A DNA stretch of 64,000 nt, from NCBI RefSeq assembly GCF_014897315.1, contig NZ_JABUYL010000011.1, positions 82,304 through 146,303 on the forward strand, given 5' to 3'. Positions 8,618 through 18,015 of this stretch are shown in pieces (position 1 is the stretch's first letter; every line of letters begins with the position of its first letter). The notes under the pieces were generated by a model that ran no database searches, was not told where the DNA came from, and saw only the letters and a program-made list of their open reading frames with translations. The stretch is from Proteus sp. FME41. GTDB lineage: Bacteria > Pseudomonadota > Gammaproteobacteria > Enterobacterales > Enterobacteriaceae. Position numbers and translations under genes: made by a program.

Positions 8618-8693
8618 TGGTGCCCGAACTCGGAATCGAACCAAGGACACGGGGATTTTCAATCCCCTGCTCTACCGACTGAGCTATTCGGGC
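8618..8693 (-). tRNA. pheU: tRNA-Phe (GAA)
   Basis: A 76-base cloverleaf on the minus strand begins GCCCGAATAGCTCAG and ends with encoded CCA. The anticodon is GAA in the loop TTGAAAA, the T-loop is GGTTCGATTCC, and the acceptor stem GCCCGAA pairs with TTCGGGC. Phe tRNAs are frequent island integration sites. The accessory genes lie on its 3' side. Confidence 0.97.
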
Positions 8694-8888
8694 AACGGGG
8701 CGTATTAAACCCGATATCGCCTTGCTCGTCAACGTTATTTATCACAAAATTGTTTGATTGCTGTTTTTTTAAACTTATTGATTGATAAAAGGCTACTTGT
8801 CGTGAGAAATGAGTAAAAATAAAGCTGAAAGTGTTTTGTGATACTTAAAAATATAGGGTGATAAAGCCACTTATTCAGTCTCAAAAGT

Positions 8889-8926
8889 AAAAAAGCTTCC
8901 CCAAATTTATTGAGGAAGCTTTGTTT
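8889..8926 (-). terminator. Intrinsic terminator downstream of mltC
   Basis: AAAGCTTCC at 8892-8900 pairs with GGAAGCTTT at 8914-8922. There are T-rich tails on both strands, so it could act in both directions. It lies 17 bases past the mltC stop. Confidence 0.75.
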
Positions 8927-8942
8927 TTAGATTAAGTATTGA

Positions 8943-10013
8943 TTAACGATAGTTACGTTGAGCGGTACTCACCTTTTCAAGGTAACGACGAGATTGATCA
9001 GCAGGGTGTTTATTACGCAATGTTGTATACACTTGTGTGGAGTCTAAGTTGTTAATCATTGCGGCAGCTTGTTTCTTATCGCTATGGAAGACACGCAACA
9101 CACTGCCTGCACCACCATTGTAAGCTTGTATAACAGCGTAACGGCGTGAAACAGGATCTTTAATATCGCCAAGGTAGCTATTTTGTAATATCGAGATATA
9201 AGCAGCGCCTGCATCGATATTATTAGCAGGATCAAATAAATAACTACGGCTTGGTTGTCCTGATTTACCTTGCATCCGGAATACATCCCGTCCTGCGGTG
9301 GCTGGCATAATCTGCATTAGACCCAACGCATCAGAGCTACTGACAGCGTAAGGATTGAAACTGGATTCAATTTGCATAATGGCCAGAATAAGAGAAGGTT
9401 CAACACCATATTTAGCAGCAGCTTGCTGAACTAATGGCAAATATTTATGAGCACGTTTATCAAGGTGATTCGGGACTAAATTAATGGTGACATACCAAAT
9501 GGTATTTATACCAGATTGACGTTTTTGCAATTTGTTAGCAATCAGATAATCTGCAAACTTATTGGCGCGCCATTCCCAGCGTATAGGCTGTCCCGTATTA
9601 TCAAGAACCTGACCAGATAAGAAAGGCTCTGTGCTATGGGGGATATTATTGACGTCAGAATAGAGATCGATAGAGCCTGGATCTTCACCCATTAATAGTG
9701 TGGTGACAATTGCCTTATGTAATTGAAATTGAGGGGCATCACCGCCTAATGTTTCTATCGTGATTGTACCTGCTTCAAAATTAATATGGCTACGCGTTTT
9801 ATAAGCATCTGTATATTTTACATAATCTTTGGGGCCCGCTATTAAAACTTCCTTCATACCCCAAATCATTTCGATATTATTGGCAAATTGACCCATAAGA
9901 ATATCAAATGCATTAGTATCTTTTGTGTAAGTCGGTTCAACGGTTTTGGGTGATTGGCTACTACATGAAATGAGTAGAGGGGCGATAATCAGCAAGAGAA
10001 GGATTTTTTTCAT
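8943..10013 (-). CDS. mltC: Membrane-bound lytic murein transglycosylase C
   Basis: This outer-membrane lipoprotein cleaves peptidoglycan glycan strands to leave 1,6-anhydromuramic acid ends. The N-terminus is a lipoprotein signal with lipobox LLISC, which is why the start at 10013 is preferred over the GTG at 10028. The C-terminal SLT domain is clear: [20 protein letters not shown] contains the catalytic glutamate, and [13 protein letters not shown] follows. Length (356 residues) and alignment fit E. coli MltC throughout. It is the last gene of the mutY-yggX-mltC run. Confidence 0.96.
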   Translation of the reverse strand: MKKILLLLIIAPLLISCSSQSPKTVEPTYTKDTNAFDILMGQFANNIEMIWGMKEVLIAGPKDYVKYTDAYKTRSHINFEAGTITIETLGGDAPQFQLHKAIVTTLLMGEDPGSIDLYSDVNNIPHSTEPFLSGQVLDNTGQPIRWEWRANKFADYLIANKLQKRQSGINTIWYVTINLVPNHLDKRAHKYLPLVQQAAAKYGVEPSLILAIMQIESSFNPYAVSSSDALGLMQIMPATAGRDVFRMQGKSGQPSRSYLFDPANNIDAGAAYISILQNSYLGDIKDPVSRRYAVIQAYNGGAGSVLRVFHSDKKQAAAMINNLDSTQVYTTLRNKHPADQSRRYLEKVSTAQRNYR

Positions 10014-10076
10014 GGTCAATTGCATCACTATGGTGAATAAAAGACCAGAGCCTAAAAGGCTCTGGCAAAGTGAGTA

Positions 10077-10349
10077 TTATTTTTCAGGTGGTGTGTAGCC
10101 ATCAATATGAACATCGTGGCCTTCGAATAAAAATCGTACCATTTCTTGTTCTAATAGTTTGCGATCTTCAGGATTCATGGTGTTAAGTTTTTTCTCATTA
10201 ATTAACATGGTTTGTTTTGTCATCCACTGAGCCCATGCTTCTTTTGAGATCTCATTGAAAATGCGCTTTCCAATCTCTCCAGGATATAACTGAAAATCGA
10301 GTCCATCAGCGTCTTTGTTTAGGAAAGTACAAAAAATAGTTCTGCTCAT
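10077..10349 (-). CDS. yggX: Iron-trafficking / Fe-S protection protein YggX
   Basis: This 90-residue cytosolic protein begins [18 protein letters not shown]. The single conserved cysteine at position 7 is typical of YggX, as is the helical [20 protein letters not shown] block. The family protects Fe-S clusters from oxidants and can reactivate MutY. It is encoded 29 bases after mutY in the same direction, the usual enterobacterial operon. Confidence 0.96.
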   Translation of the reverse strand: MSRTIFCTFLNKDADGLDFQLYPGEIGKRIFNEISKEAWAQWMTKQTMLINEKKLNTMNPEDRKLLEQEMVRFLFEGHDVHIDGYTPPEK

Positions 10350-10378
10350 AATAAATCCTCAATATTGCAGGGATTAGC

Positions 10379-11419
10379 TTAGGCTAATTGTCTAAGTAAA
10401 TTCTCTACAGGCGCTGCTAACCCCACGGTTGCAGGTGTCTGTAAGTTATACCAAAGTCCTTTTTGCGCCTCCATCATAGAGGTAAACGTCGAAAGTTTTA
10501 CGCAAATTGGCACAATATCTAAATGAAAGTGGCTAAAGGTATGTCGAAATGAAATCAATTGCTCTGATTTATTGTTTTCGAGTCCATGTTCAGCTAACCA
10601 CTGTTCTAAAAGCATTTTTGTCTCAAATTGAGGAAAGGAAAATAATCCGCCCCATATTCCTGCTGGTGGTCTTTTATCTAACCAGACAAGATTATCATAT
10701 TGTAAAATAAGAAAATAAGTTGTTTTTTCTGGGATAACTTTTTTTGGTTTTTTCCCAGGATAATCCGCCCAATTGTTTTGAACATAAGCGATACAACCTG
10801 TATTTAGTGGACATAGTTCACATTTAGGTTTGCTTCTGGTGCAAACCATTGCCCCTAAATCCATCATTGCCTGATTAAAATACTCGACACCTACAGTTGG
10901 GGTGACGTTTTCGCTGATCTCCCACAACTTATTTTCAACTTCTTTTTTACCTGGCCAGCCTTCAACGGCATAACAACGAGCTAAAACACGTTTCACATTA
11001 CCATCAAGGATTGGGTAAGGTTTTTTCAGTGATAACGATAAAATAGCGCCAGCGGTTGAACGTCCAACACCCGGTAAAGCACAAACGGCCTCAAAGGTAT
11101 CAGGAAACTGCCCTCGGTGTTTATCTACAATGTGTTGTGCGGCTTTATGTAAATTTCTAGCTCGAGCGTAATAACCAAGACCTGTCCATAAATGAAGAAC
11201 TTCATCAAGAGGGGCTTTGGCTAATGCGTCCACATCCGGAAAATGCCCAATAAAGCGTTTAAAGTAAGGAATAACCGTGGCAACTTGGGTTTGTTGTAGC
11301 ATGACCTCTGATAACCAAACGTGATAAGGCGTTTTTTCTTGCTGCCAAGGGAGCGTTTTACGCCCATATTTGTGGTACCAATTGAGTACGACTTGCGAAA
11401 ATTGCAGAGCTTCCATCAT
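10379..11419 (-). CDS. mutY: A/G-specific adenine DNA glycosylase
   Basis: This 346-residue base-excision enzyme removes adenine mispaired with 8-oxoguanine. The N-terminal helix-hairpin-helix glycosylase domain carries [13 protein letters not shown] with the catalytic glutamate and [13 protein letters not shown] followed by [12 protein letters not shown] with the catalytic aspartate. The 4Fe-4S ligands are in [17 protein letters not shown]. The C-terminal NUDIX-like domain that reads 8-oxoG contains [14 protein letters not shown]. Two adjacent ATGs (11419, 11416) are both possible starts and neither has a strong ribosome-binding site. Confidence 0.97.
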   Translation of the reverse strand: MMEALQFSQVVLNWYHKYGRKTLPWQQEKTPYHVWLSEVMLQQTQVATVIPYFKRFIGHFPDVDALAKAPLDEVLHLWTGLGYYARARNLHKAAQHIVDKHRGQFPDTFEAVCALPGVGRSTAGAILSLSLKKPYPILDGNVKRVLARCYAVEGWPGKKEVENKLWEISENVTPTVGVEYFNQAMMDLGAMVCTRSKPKCELCPLNTGCIAYVQNNWADYPGKKPKKVIPEKTTYFLILQYDNLVWLDKRPPAGIWGGLFSFPQFETKMLLEQWLAEHGLENNKSEQLISFRHTFSHFHLDIVPICVKLSTFTSMMEAQKGLWYNLQTPATVGLAAPVENLLRQLA

Positions 11420-11637
11420 TTTTTATTTTATTAACTCATATTCTAATTGAGAGTAAGATTGCACCACAGTGAGAATAAACTGTAAACACTCTTAATATTT
11501 ATCTTATAGGGTGATGCTTCTAAGAGTGACTCTTGCTAAACTTAGGGATCTTTGGATAATGTCGGTTAAGTTTATACCATAACGACATTATAACGGTTTT
11601 AAGTAATTAATTGGCCTAATGACTGACAGTACTAGAC

Positions 11638-12357
11638 ATGATCAAAAATGTAATTTCTCCGGAATTCAATGAAGAAGGGCGAGCTTTACGACGCGTTCGT
11701 AGTTTTGTTCGCAGACAAGGTCGTTTAACACCTCGTCAAGAGCAAGCGTTAGAGGCACAGTGGCCTACTTTTGGTATTGAATATGAACCGGAACCCATCG
11801 ACTTCAGTCAGGTTTTTGGACGCGAAGCACCTGTTATTTTAGAGATTGGCTTCGGCATGGGCGCATCGCTCGTGACTATGGCAAAAAATACGCCAGAAAA
11901 TAATTATTTCGGTATTGAAGTGCATGCACCAGGTGTTGGGGCGTGCCTTGCTAATGCTGAAGAGGAACAGTTAAGTAACTTGCGAGTCATGTGTCATGAT
12001 GCGATTGAAGTACTCAATCACATGATCCCTGATAATAGCTTAAAAATGGTTCAGTTATTTTTCCCTGATCCATGGCACAAAGCACGCCATAATAAGCGTC
12101 GTATTGTTCAAGTGCCTTTTGCAGAATTAATTTTAAAAAAATTAACGACAAACGGTGTTTTCCATATGGCGACAGATTGGGAACCGTATGCAAAACACAT
12201 GCTTGAAGTGATGACAAATGTTGAAGGTTATCAAAATTTGTCAGAAACTCAGGATTATGTACCACGACCAGAAACACGCCCAGTGACTAAATTTGAAAAA
12301 CGCGGTCATCGTTTAGGGCATGGTGTATGGGATCTTATGTTCAAGAGGGTAAAATAA
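11638..12357 (+). CDS. trmB: tRNA (guanine-N7-)-methyltransferase
   Basis: This 239-residue class I methyltransferase makes m7G46 in tRNA using S-adenosylmethionine. The SAM-binding motif [12 protein letters not shown] is at about residues 70-80. The family signatures [13 protein letters not shown] and ATDWEPYA follow. The full length aligns with E. coli TrmB, and the C-terminus is [13 protein letters not shown]. It is divergent from mutY. Its stop overlaps the yggL start in TAATG, so the two are translationally coupled. Confidence 0.97.
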   Translation: MIKNVISPEFNEEGRALRRVRSFVRRQGRLTPRQEQALEAQWPTFGIEYEPEPIDFSQVFGREAPVILEIGFGMGASLVTMAKNTPENNYFGIEVHAPGVGACLANAEEEQLSNLRVMCHDAIEVLNHMIPDNSLKMVQLFFPDPWHKARHNKRRIVQVPFAELILKKLTTNGVFHMATDWEPYAKHMLEVMTNVEGYQNLSETQDYVPRPETRPVTKFEKRGHRLGHGVWDLMFKRVK

Positions 12358-12683
12358 TGGCTAAACAACGTAGTCGCCGTTTACGCAAAAAATTGCGTAT
12401 CGATGAATTTCAGGAATTAGGTTTTTCAGTTAAATGGACTTTCCCAGAAAATACCCCAATTGAGGAAGTAGATCGCTTTGTTGATGACCTGATCCTCAAC
12501 GTTATTGAGCCAAATGGGCTAGCATTTGATGCAAGTGGTTACCTGAGCTGGGAAGGCTTAATCTGCTTACAACAAATTGGCAAATGTACAGAAGAGCATC
12601 GCCAATTAGTCGAAAACTTCCTAAAAGAGAACAAAATGCAAGATGTACAGACGTCTGAATTATTTGATGTCTGGTGGGACTGA
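12357..12683 (+). CDS. yggL: YggL family 50S ribosome-associated protein
   Basis: This 108-residue basic protein begins [23 protein letters not shown] and ends in the tryptophan-rich VWWD typical of YggL (DUF469). I set the start at 12357, where ATG overlaps the trmB stop and GAGGG lies just upstream. An upstream in-frame ATG would add ten residues from inside trmB. The family binds the large ribosomal subunit, and its exact role is not settled. Confidence 0.92.
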   Translation: MAKQRSRRLRKKLRIDEFQELGFSVKWTFPENTPIEEVDRFVDDLILNVIEPNGLAFDASGYLSWEGLICLQQIGKCTEEHRQLVENFLKENKMQDVQTSELFDVWWD

Positions 12684-12711
12684 TAGAAAGTTATACATTT
12701 AGCAAATAATA

Positions 12712-12739
12712 ACAAGGGCATCCAAAAGGATGCCCTTGT
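12712..12739. repeat. Perfect 12-bp hairpin between yggL and glsB
   Basis: ACAAGGGCATCC (12712-12723) pairs perfectly with GGATGCCCTTGT (12728-12739) around an AAAA loop. There is no T-run on either side. It could terminate weakly after yggL or stabilise or attenuate the glsB transcript, whose GTG is 19 bases away. Confidence 0.7.
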
Positions 12740-12757
12740 CTGTCTGGGGAAGGGACT

Positions 12758-13684
12758 GTGACTACAACGTTATCTAACGCATTACTGTCAGATATTTTGC
12801 AACAAATTCGCCCATTAATAGGGCAGGGGAAAGTCGCAGACTATATTCCTGCATTAGCTCAAGTATCGCCAGATAGGCTTGCTATGGCCGTTTATACGGT
12901 TGATGGTGAACTTTATCAATCAGGTATGGCAGATAAACGTTTTTCTATTCAGTCTATTTCTAAAGTACTTAGTTTAACGCTCGCTTTAACACGTTATGAA
13001 GAAAATGAAATTTGGCAACGTGTTGGAAAAGAACCTTCAGGCTTACCTTTTAATTCTTTAATACAGCTAGAAATGGAAAAAGGGATACCTCGAAATCCAT
13101 TTATTAATGCCGGCGCCATTGTTATTACTGATATGTTGCAGTCACGATTAAGTGCACCAAAGCAGAGAATGCTTGAGGTTATTCGCCTTCTAACGGATAC
13201 CCCCGATATTTGTTATAACTCGGCTGTGGCAAAATCGGAGATGGAACATCTTAGTCGAAATGCTTCAATTGCCTATTTGATGAAATCATTTGATAACTTT
13301 GAGAATGACGTTATTACAGTGCTTGAAACTTATTTTCACTATTGTTCCATCGAAATGAGTTGCACTGAGTTAGTCCGTTGTTTTAGCTATTTAGCGAACC
13401 AAGGCATTAGTGTTGGTAATAAAAATCAGATTATTACGCCAAGACAAACCCGCCAGATAAATGCGTTAATGTTAACGTGTGGCATGTATGATGGTGCCGG
13501 TGAATTTGCATTTCGGATTGGTATTCCCGGAAAGTCAGGCGTTGGCGGCGGTATTGTTGCTGTTGTTCCTGATGCTTTTACTGTTGCGGTTTGGTCACCC
13601 GAGCTGGATAAATCAGGTAACTCATTAGCAGGTTGTGCAGCACTTGAACTATTAGCAAACAAAGTAGGGCGTTCGATATTTTAG
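12758..13684 (+). CDS. glsB: Glutaminase
   Basis: This 308-residue serine-dependent beta-lactamase-fold glutaminase hydrolyses L-glutamine to glutamate and ammonia in the cytosol. The catalytic Ser66-x-x-Lys69 is in [11 protein letters not shown]. The motifs NPFINAGAI, and near the C-terminus [12 protein letters not shown], are characteristic. The start is GTG at 12758 behind the strong GGGGAAGGGA. Length matches the E. coli YneH/GlsB type. It precedes yggN and both read rightward. Confidence 0.95.
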   Translation: MTTTLSNALLSDILQQIRPLIGQGKVADYIPALAQVSPDRLAMAVYTVDGELYQSGMADKRFSIQSISKVLSLTLALTRYEENEIWQRVGKEPSGLPFNSLIQLEMEKGIPRNPFINAGAIVITDMLQSRLSAPKQRMLEVIRLLTDTPDICYNSAVAKSEMEHLSRNASIAYLMKSFDNFENDVITVLETYFHYCSIEMSCTELVRCFSYLANQGISVGNKNQIITPRQTRQINALMLTCGMYDGAGEFAFRIGIPGKSGVGGGIVAVVPDAFTVAVWSPELDKSGNSLAGCAALELLANKVGRSIF

Positions 13685-13706
13685 CCATGTTTTCAGGAGA
13701 GTTGTT

Positions 13707-14444
13707 ATGAATTTAAGAAATATTGCTGTAGCGCTGTTTTTTGTTGCAGGAACAGCAAATGCATTACCAAGCTTTGATTGTGCGGTAATGCCAAAAGACG
13801 ATTTACGCATTACTCCTGAGTTTGTCGAAGTCGCAGGAGCAAATGGCTTAATGGTGATTTATCCTGACGGCACATTACTTCAAAATGAAAAAAGTGCCAC
13901 GTTGACGCCACAACAACAAGCGTTAGCAAAAAAATATCAGGCCACAGTAAGGCAAGATGTTCCTTGGTTAAGAACTGAGACGGGTGTTAAATTACAAGAT
14001 TCTCGTAAGGTGTTGGATAAAGTGGTGATTGAAGCCTTTGGTAAAGAGAGCAATATTCTTAATAGATTAAGTCGATTAGAAAAAGATCTTAATCAACAAA
14101 TGGATAAAGTTGTGACTGTAGAGCCAAATAATATCACCTTTCATTCTCAAGCGATTAAGCAAGTTGAAATTAAAGGGCGTGAAATTATTGAAAACAGCCT
14201 TGGGGGCATGTTGCAAGACAGTATTAATGAATTAGGTAAAAAACAGCTATTAGCGGCCGCGGGTGGTGATAGCAAAAAAGCATTAGGTGGATTATTAGGT
14301 AGCTTAGATGGTTTCCAGAAAATCATAGATCAAGAATGGAAACAGCAAGAAGCTAATTTTTCTCAATTTGGTCAGCAAGTTTGTGGGAAAATTAGCCAAA
14401 TGGAAAACCAACGTATCGAACTTATTAATTCATTAAAAAAATAA
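13707..14444 (+). CDS. yggN: YggN family periplasmic protein (DUF2884)
   Basis: This 245-residue protein has a clear Sec signal (MNLRNIAVALFFVAGTANA, cleavage after ANA) and a mature domain recognisable as the YggN/DUF2884 family. Visible features are a middle region with a predicted helical LSRLEKDLNQQMDK segment and a C-terminal helical region with a conserved cysteine. Its function is unknown. The start has GGAGAG upstream. Confidence 0.88.
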   Translation: MNLRNIAVALFFVAGTANALPSFDCAVMPKDDLRITPEFVEVAGANGLMVIYPDGTLLQNEKSATLTPQQQALAKKYQATVRQDVPWLRTETGVKLQDSRKVLDKVVIEAFGKESNILNRLSRLEKDLNQQMDKVVTVEPNNITFHSQAIKQVEIKGREIIENSLGGMLQDSINELGKKQLLAAAGGDSKKALGGLLGSLDGFQKIIDQEWKQQEANFSQFGQQVCGKISQMENQRIELINSLKK

Positions 14445-14528
14445 TTCATTAAAAATTAATAGATAATGACGTTATTCCCCTTGTAGTTAATAAGCTTTAT
14501 AAATTGTTAACTCACAATAATTGAAAAT

Positions 14529-14547
14529 AATAATGAAAATCATTCTT
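14529..14547 (+). promoter_or_regulatory. Candidate Fur box upstream of the iron-type binding protein
   Basis: AATAATGAAAATCATTCTT matches the 19-bp Fur consensus GATAATGATAATCATTATC at 14 of 19 positions by eye. It lies about 75 bases before the gene, a normal place for iron-dependent repression. Confidence 0.65.
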
Positions 14548-14580
14548 GTTCAATTGACTTGTGAGGTGAGCTGTTTAGAA

Positions 14581-14613
14581 TGCCCTGTTTGAGTATTCCA
14601 CTTAAACAGGGCA
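14581..14613 (+). promoter_or_regulatory. Hairpin burying the ribosome-binding site of the binding-protein gene
   Basis: TGCCCTGTTTGAG (14581-14593) pairs with CTTAAACAGGGCA (14601-14613), giving 13 base pairs with one G-T pair and a seven-base loop. The only Shine-Dalgarno-like AGGG for the ATG at 14620 is inside the 3' arm. No T-run follows, so this is not a usual terminator. Translational control is the plain inference. Confidence 0.65.
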
Positions 14614-14619
14614 AAATTA

Positions 14620-15570
14620 ATGAAGAAGATCCTTCCTTTAGTTATCGCATCTATCCTTTCTGTAACAAGTTTCTCTGCGTTAAGCAAAACACCAATTGAA
14701 TATCAACCTAACCAAGTCATTAGTCAGCAGAATGACAATATGGTGATTAAACACCTGTTGGGTGAAACGTCAGTCACTAAGAACCCTTCAAAAGTGGTTC
14801 TATTTGATTTCGGTTTATATGATTCTTTAGTTCAATTAGGGTTAGCCGATAAAGTGGTGGGATTACCTTTGGGGAATGCACCTGCTTATATTAAAGAAAG
14901 TATCGCAAGTAATGTCGCTAATGTTGGTGGTATGAAAGCGCCTGACTTAGAAAAACTAGCTGAAATTAAACCTGATTTAATCATTATTACGGGGCGCCAA
15001 GGTGCATCTTATGACGCGTTAGCAAAAATTGCACCGACCGTTAATTTAGGTACGAATAGCGCTAATTATCTTGATTCGGTTGAAGCGAATATCAAATTAA
15101 TGGGTGAGTTATTTGATAAACAACAAGCAACTCAGGAACAACTGACAAAGCTAAATAGCATGATTGAGCAAGCTCAGAAAAAAGCGGCTGAGTCTGATAA
15201 AAAAGTATTAGTGTTGATGCATAACGCGGGTAATTTAATGCCTAATAATCAAAGTGTTGTTTATGATGTTATTAAGGCGAAAAGGGCTGAGTTACCGCCG
15301 GTTGCGGAAGAAGATAAAGGTAAACGCCGTGTAGTTACATCAGAAATGATCGCAAAAGCTAATCCAGATGTTATTTTAATTGTGGATCGTAGCGAAGCTA
15401 TTGGCGCGGGTAAATTAGAAAAAACAGCATTTGAAGATGATGCTATAAAAACAACTTCAGCCTATAAAAATGGGGGGATTGTTTATCTGCAAGCTGATCT
15501 TTGGTATCTCTCTGGTGGTGGTTTAGATAGCTTAACTAAACAAATTGAAGCAGTAGAGAGTGCACTTTAA
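14620..15570 (+). CDS. Periplasmic siderophore-type ABC transporter substrate-binding protein (FatB/CeuE-like)
   Basis: This 316-residue protein has a Sec signal ending SFSALS and two lobes of the class III helical-backbone fold used for iron-siderophore or heme capture. The regions KVVLFDFGLYDSLVQLGL, EKLAEIKPDLIIITGRQ and ANPDVILIVDRS are typical. No permease or ATPase gene is adjacent, so it must feed a transporter encoded elsewhere. A Fur-like site and an RBS-occluding hairpin precede it. There is no lipobox, so it is expected to be soluble in the periplasm. The ligand is unknown. Confidence 0.85.
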   Translation: MKKILPLVIASILSVTSFSALSKTPIEYQPNQVISQQNDNMVIKHLLGETSVTKNPSKVVLFDFGLYDSLVQLGLADKVVGLPLGNAPAYIKESIASNVANVGGMKAPDLEKLAEIKPDLIIITGRQGASYDALAKIAPTVNLGTNSANYLDSVEANIKLMGELFDKQQATQEQLTKLNSMIEQAQKKAAESDKKVLVLMHNAGNLMPNNQSVVYDVIKAKRAELPPVAEEDKGKRRVVTSEMIAKANPDVILIVDRSEAIGAGKLEKTAFEDDAIKTTSAYKNGGIVYLQADLWYLSGGGLDSLTKQIEAVESAL

Positions 15571-15626
15571 GTAATAGATTAACTCTTAAGACTTTTGTGA
15601 TGTTTTAAGGCTTATGATAAAAAGAA

Positions 15627-15685
15627 ATGCCCAACTGTGAATGTGAACTGGGGTAAGTTCATGAATAACAGTTGGGCATATTTTT
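15627..15685. terminator. Bidirectional terminator between the binding-protein gene and hemW
   Basis: ATGCCCAACTGT (15627-15638) pairs with ACAGTTGGGCAT (15668-15679). A smaller TGAAC/GTTCA stem lies inside the loop, and T-rich tails occur on both sides. It separates the two convergent genes. Confidence 0.8.
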
Positions 15686-15711
15686 AAGTTAGCTATTTAA
15701 AATTAGTCATA

Positions 15712-16842
15712 TTAAAGAAATAACTCAAGCAATGAATTGAGGAACAGCTTGCCATGAGGTGTAATTTGCCAGTGAGTGTTTGATTCACTGATATAACCTA
15801 AGGCCAAAGCTTCATCTATTTGATGGCGAATAACTTCTTCAGAAAGCCCAGTGTAATCGCTAAAATCTTGTCTTGGGAATGCTTCTAATAGACGAAAACG
15901 GTTCATAAAAAATTCAAATGGACGGTCATCATTATCAACAAAATTTTGCTGGTGGAGATAACGACCTTCCATAAAACCTTTAGGATGCTTGGTTTTTACT
16001 GTTCGCATTATGCGACCATCTTCAAAGCTTATTTTTCCATGTGCACCACAACCGATACCTAAATAATCCCCGAAACGCCAATAATTTAAGTTGTGCTCAC
16101 ATTGAAAGCCCGGTTTACAATATGCTGATGTTTCATATTGTTGATAACCTGCAGCAGTCAGTAATTTATCGCCTTCTGAGAAAATATCCCACAGCATATC
16201 GTCATCAGGTAATTTGGGCGGACGAGAGCCAAATTGTGTATTGGGTTCAATGGTTAATTGATACCAAGACAAATGCGGTGGGGATAACTCTATTGCTTGC
16301 TGTAAATCTGAAAGTGCTTGAGATAATGATTGGTCTGGTAATCCATGCATTAAATCTAAATTAAAGCTACGTAAGCCTAATTCTTTGGCTAAACGAGCAG
16401 CATTTTTAGCTTCATCAGCATCATGAATACGCCCTAAGCGGATCAGTTTATCGTTACCAAAACTTTGCACACCGATAGAGATACGATTTACGCCAGCACG
16501 TTGGAATCCAGCAAAGCGTTCAGCTTCTACCGTTCCTGGGTTCGCTTCCATGGTAATTTCTGCATTCGGGCTAACCGCTAAGCGTTCTTTAACACCATAG
16601 AGTAAATCAGCCATTGACTCAGCACTTAATAAGCTAGGTGTACCGCCCCCAATAAATAGGGTTTGGACTTCACGAGAGCCAACGTGAATAAGGTCATCAT
16701 CTAAGTCATTGAGTAAATGTTGCACATATTCTTGATGCGGTACTTCACCCTTTAGAGTGTGTGAGTTGAAATCACAATAAGGGCATTTTTGTACACACCA
16801 AGGAATATGAATATATAAACTTAATGGGGGCAACTTAAGCAT
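15712..16842 (-). CDS. hemW: Heme chaperone, radical SAM family
   Basis: This roughly 376-residue protein has the radical-SAM 4Fe-4S motif C16-x3-C20-x2-C23 in [11 protein letters not shown], near the N-terminus as in E. coli HemW. Downstream it shares [15 protein letters not shown] and the C-terminal [14 protein letters not shown]. HemW binds heme and delivers it to respiratory enzymes. It was earlier mis-called coproporphyrinogen oxidase. The start at 16842 aligns with MVKLPP of E. coli and overlaps the rdgB stop by eight bases. An ATG at 16854 would add four residues. Confidence 0.95.
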   Translation of the reverse strand: MLKLPPLSLYIHIPWCVQKCPYCDFNSHTLKGEVPHQEYVQHLLNDLDDDLIHVGSREVQTLFIGGGTPSLLSAESMADLLYGVKERLAVSPNAEITMEANPGTVEAERFAGFQRAGVNRISIGVQSFGNDKLIRLGRIHDADEAKNAARLAKELGLRSFNLDLMHGLPDQSLSQALSDLQQAIELSPPHLSWYQLTIEPNTQFGSRPPKLPDDDMLWDIFSEGDKLLTAAGYQQYETSAYCKPGFQCEHNLNYWRFGDYLGIGCGAHGKISFEDGRIMRTVKTKHPKGFMEGRYLHQQNFVDNDDRPFEFFMNRFRLLEAFPRQDFSDYTGLSEEVIRHQIDEALALGYISESNTHWQITPHGKLFLNSLLELFL

Positions 16843-17428
16843 TCTTAAGGGCATCCAACATTAATTTAAGTGCTTTACCACGATGAGAATACTGATTTTT
16901 TTGTTCTTTAGTTAATTGCGCCGCAGTGCAATTTAATTCAGGAACAAAGAAGATAGGATCATAACCAAATCCACCTTCACCCTGCATTTCAGTGCTTAAT
17001 ATACCTTCCCAAATACCGTGGAAAATCAGCGGAGTCGGATCGTTTTCATGGCGCAGATAAACCAGTACACAGTTAAATTGTGCTTGGCGTTTTTCTGCAG
17101 GAACATCTTTCATTGCATTAAGCAATTTATCCAGATTTTGTTGATCATTAGCGTCAATACCGGCATAACGCGCTGAATAAATACCCGGCTCACCACCTAA
17201 AGCATCAACTGAAATACCAGAATCATCAGCAATAGCAGGAAGACCGGTCACTTTTGCAGCATAACGCGCTTTAATCAGCGCGTTTTCAACAAAGGTTAAA
17301 CCCGTTTCTTCAACAGAATCAACACCAAGCTCTGTTTGAGCGATAATATGTAAACCAAAATCAGAAAGCAGTGATGCTAATTCTTTGACTTTACCCGGAT
17401 TTCCTGTTGCGAGAACCACTTTTTGCAT
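16835..17428 (-). CDS. rdgB: dITP/XTP pyrophosphatase
   Basis: This 197-residue housecleaning enzyme hydrolyses non-canonical purine nucleotides (ITP, dITP, XTP) to monophosphates. The signature begins [35 protein letters not shown] holds the metal-binding acidic residues, and [11 protein letters not shown] and SHRGKAL complete the active site. It sits between yggT and hemW in the usual operon, with short gaps or overlaps. Confidence 0.97.
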   Translation of the reverse strand: MQKVVLATGNPGKVKELASLLSDFGLHIIAQTELGVDSVEETGLTFVENALIKARYAAKVTGLPAIADDSGISVDALGGEPGIYSARYAGIDANDQQNLDKLLNAMKDVPAEKRQAQFNCVLVYLRHENDPTPLIFHGIWEGILSTEMQGEGGFGYDPIFFVPELNCTAAQLTKEQKNQYSHRGKALKLMLDALKNA

Positions 17429-17439
17429 GCTATTTATCC

Positions 17440-17997
17440 TTAGTAAAGAGTGACGCTAAGTAGCCACTGTAAAACATCTACACGTAGATAATTCAGAGCA
17501 TACAGAACAAGGATAACAATCATTGCAGAGAAATCTAAACCACCCATCGCAGGAATAACACGGCGAATAGGCGACATTAAAGGTTCTGTTAATTGAAATA
17601 AAAGATGATCAATAGGGTTACGGCCTTGGCTTACCCAGCTAAGAATAGCGCGGATAATAATCAACCAAAAAATTATTTTACCCGCAGCTGTTAATAGCTC
17701 AATAAGAGCAAACGGAAACATGAGCGAGAAAGGAATTGATGTGCCTGATAGGTAAGATGGAATAATAATACCTAATAAAACTAAGATATAGGCCAGTAAA
17801 ACGGATGCTGTATCAATAGAGCCGATAGAAGGAATAAAGCTTCTTAATGGGCGAATGATAGGCTGTGTGATTTTGACAATAAATTGTGAAAAAGGATTAT
17901 AAAAATCAGCTCTGACACATTGCATCCAAACACGTAATAGGAGCACTGATGTGTAGAGTTGAAGAAGAGTCAGAATGACGAAATTTAAAAAATTCAT
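17440..17997 (-). CDS. yggT: YggT family integral membrane protein
   Basis: This 185-residue inner-membrane protein has two YGGT repeats. Each begins with a membrane helix followed by a conserved Asn/Pro/Ile-Arg-Pro segment ([13 protein letters not shown] and [13 protein letters not shown]). About four membrane segments are visible. The family is linked to osmotic tolerance and membrane protein quality, but its precise role is not established. It lies between proC and rdgB. Confidence 0.92.
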   Translation of the reverse strand: MNFLNFVILTLLQLYTSVLLLRVWMQCVRADFYNPFSQFIVKITQPIIRPLRSFIPSIGSIDTASVLLAYILVLLGIIIPSYLSGTSIPFSLMFPFALIELLTAAGKIIFWLIIIRAILSWVSQGRNPIDHLLFQLTEPLMSPIRRVIPAMGGLDFSAMIVILVLYALNYLRVDVLQWLLSVTLY

Positions 17998-18015
17998 TAG
18001 TTGGCCCTGATGAAA

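Noticed and set aside
8475..8732. Open reading frames on both strands over the tRNA-Phe gene
   Set aside because: They lie across the tRNA and its terminator and show no protein-like features.
11487..11528. Inverted repeat CACTCTTA/TAAGAGTG between mutY and trmB
   Set aside because: Only 8 bp with a gap of 26 bases in a divergent promoter region. It is too weak to call a hairpin or operator.
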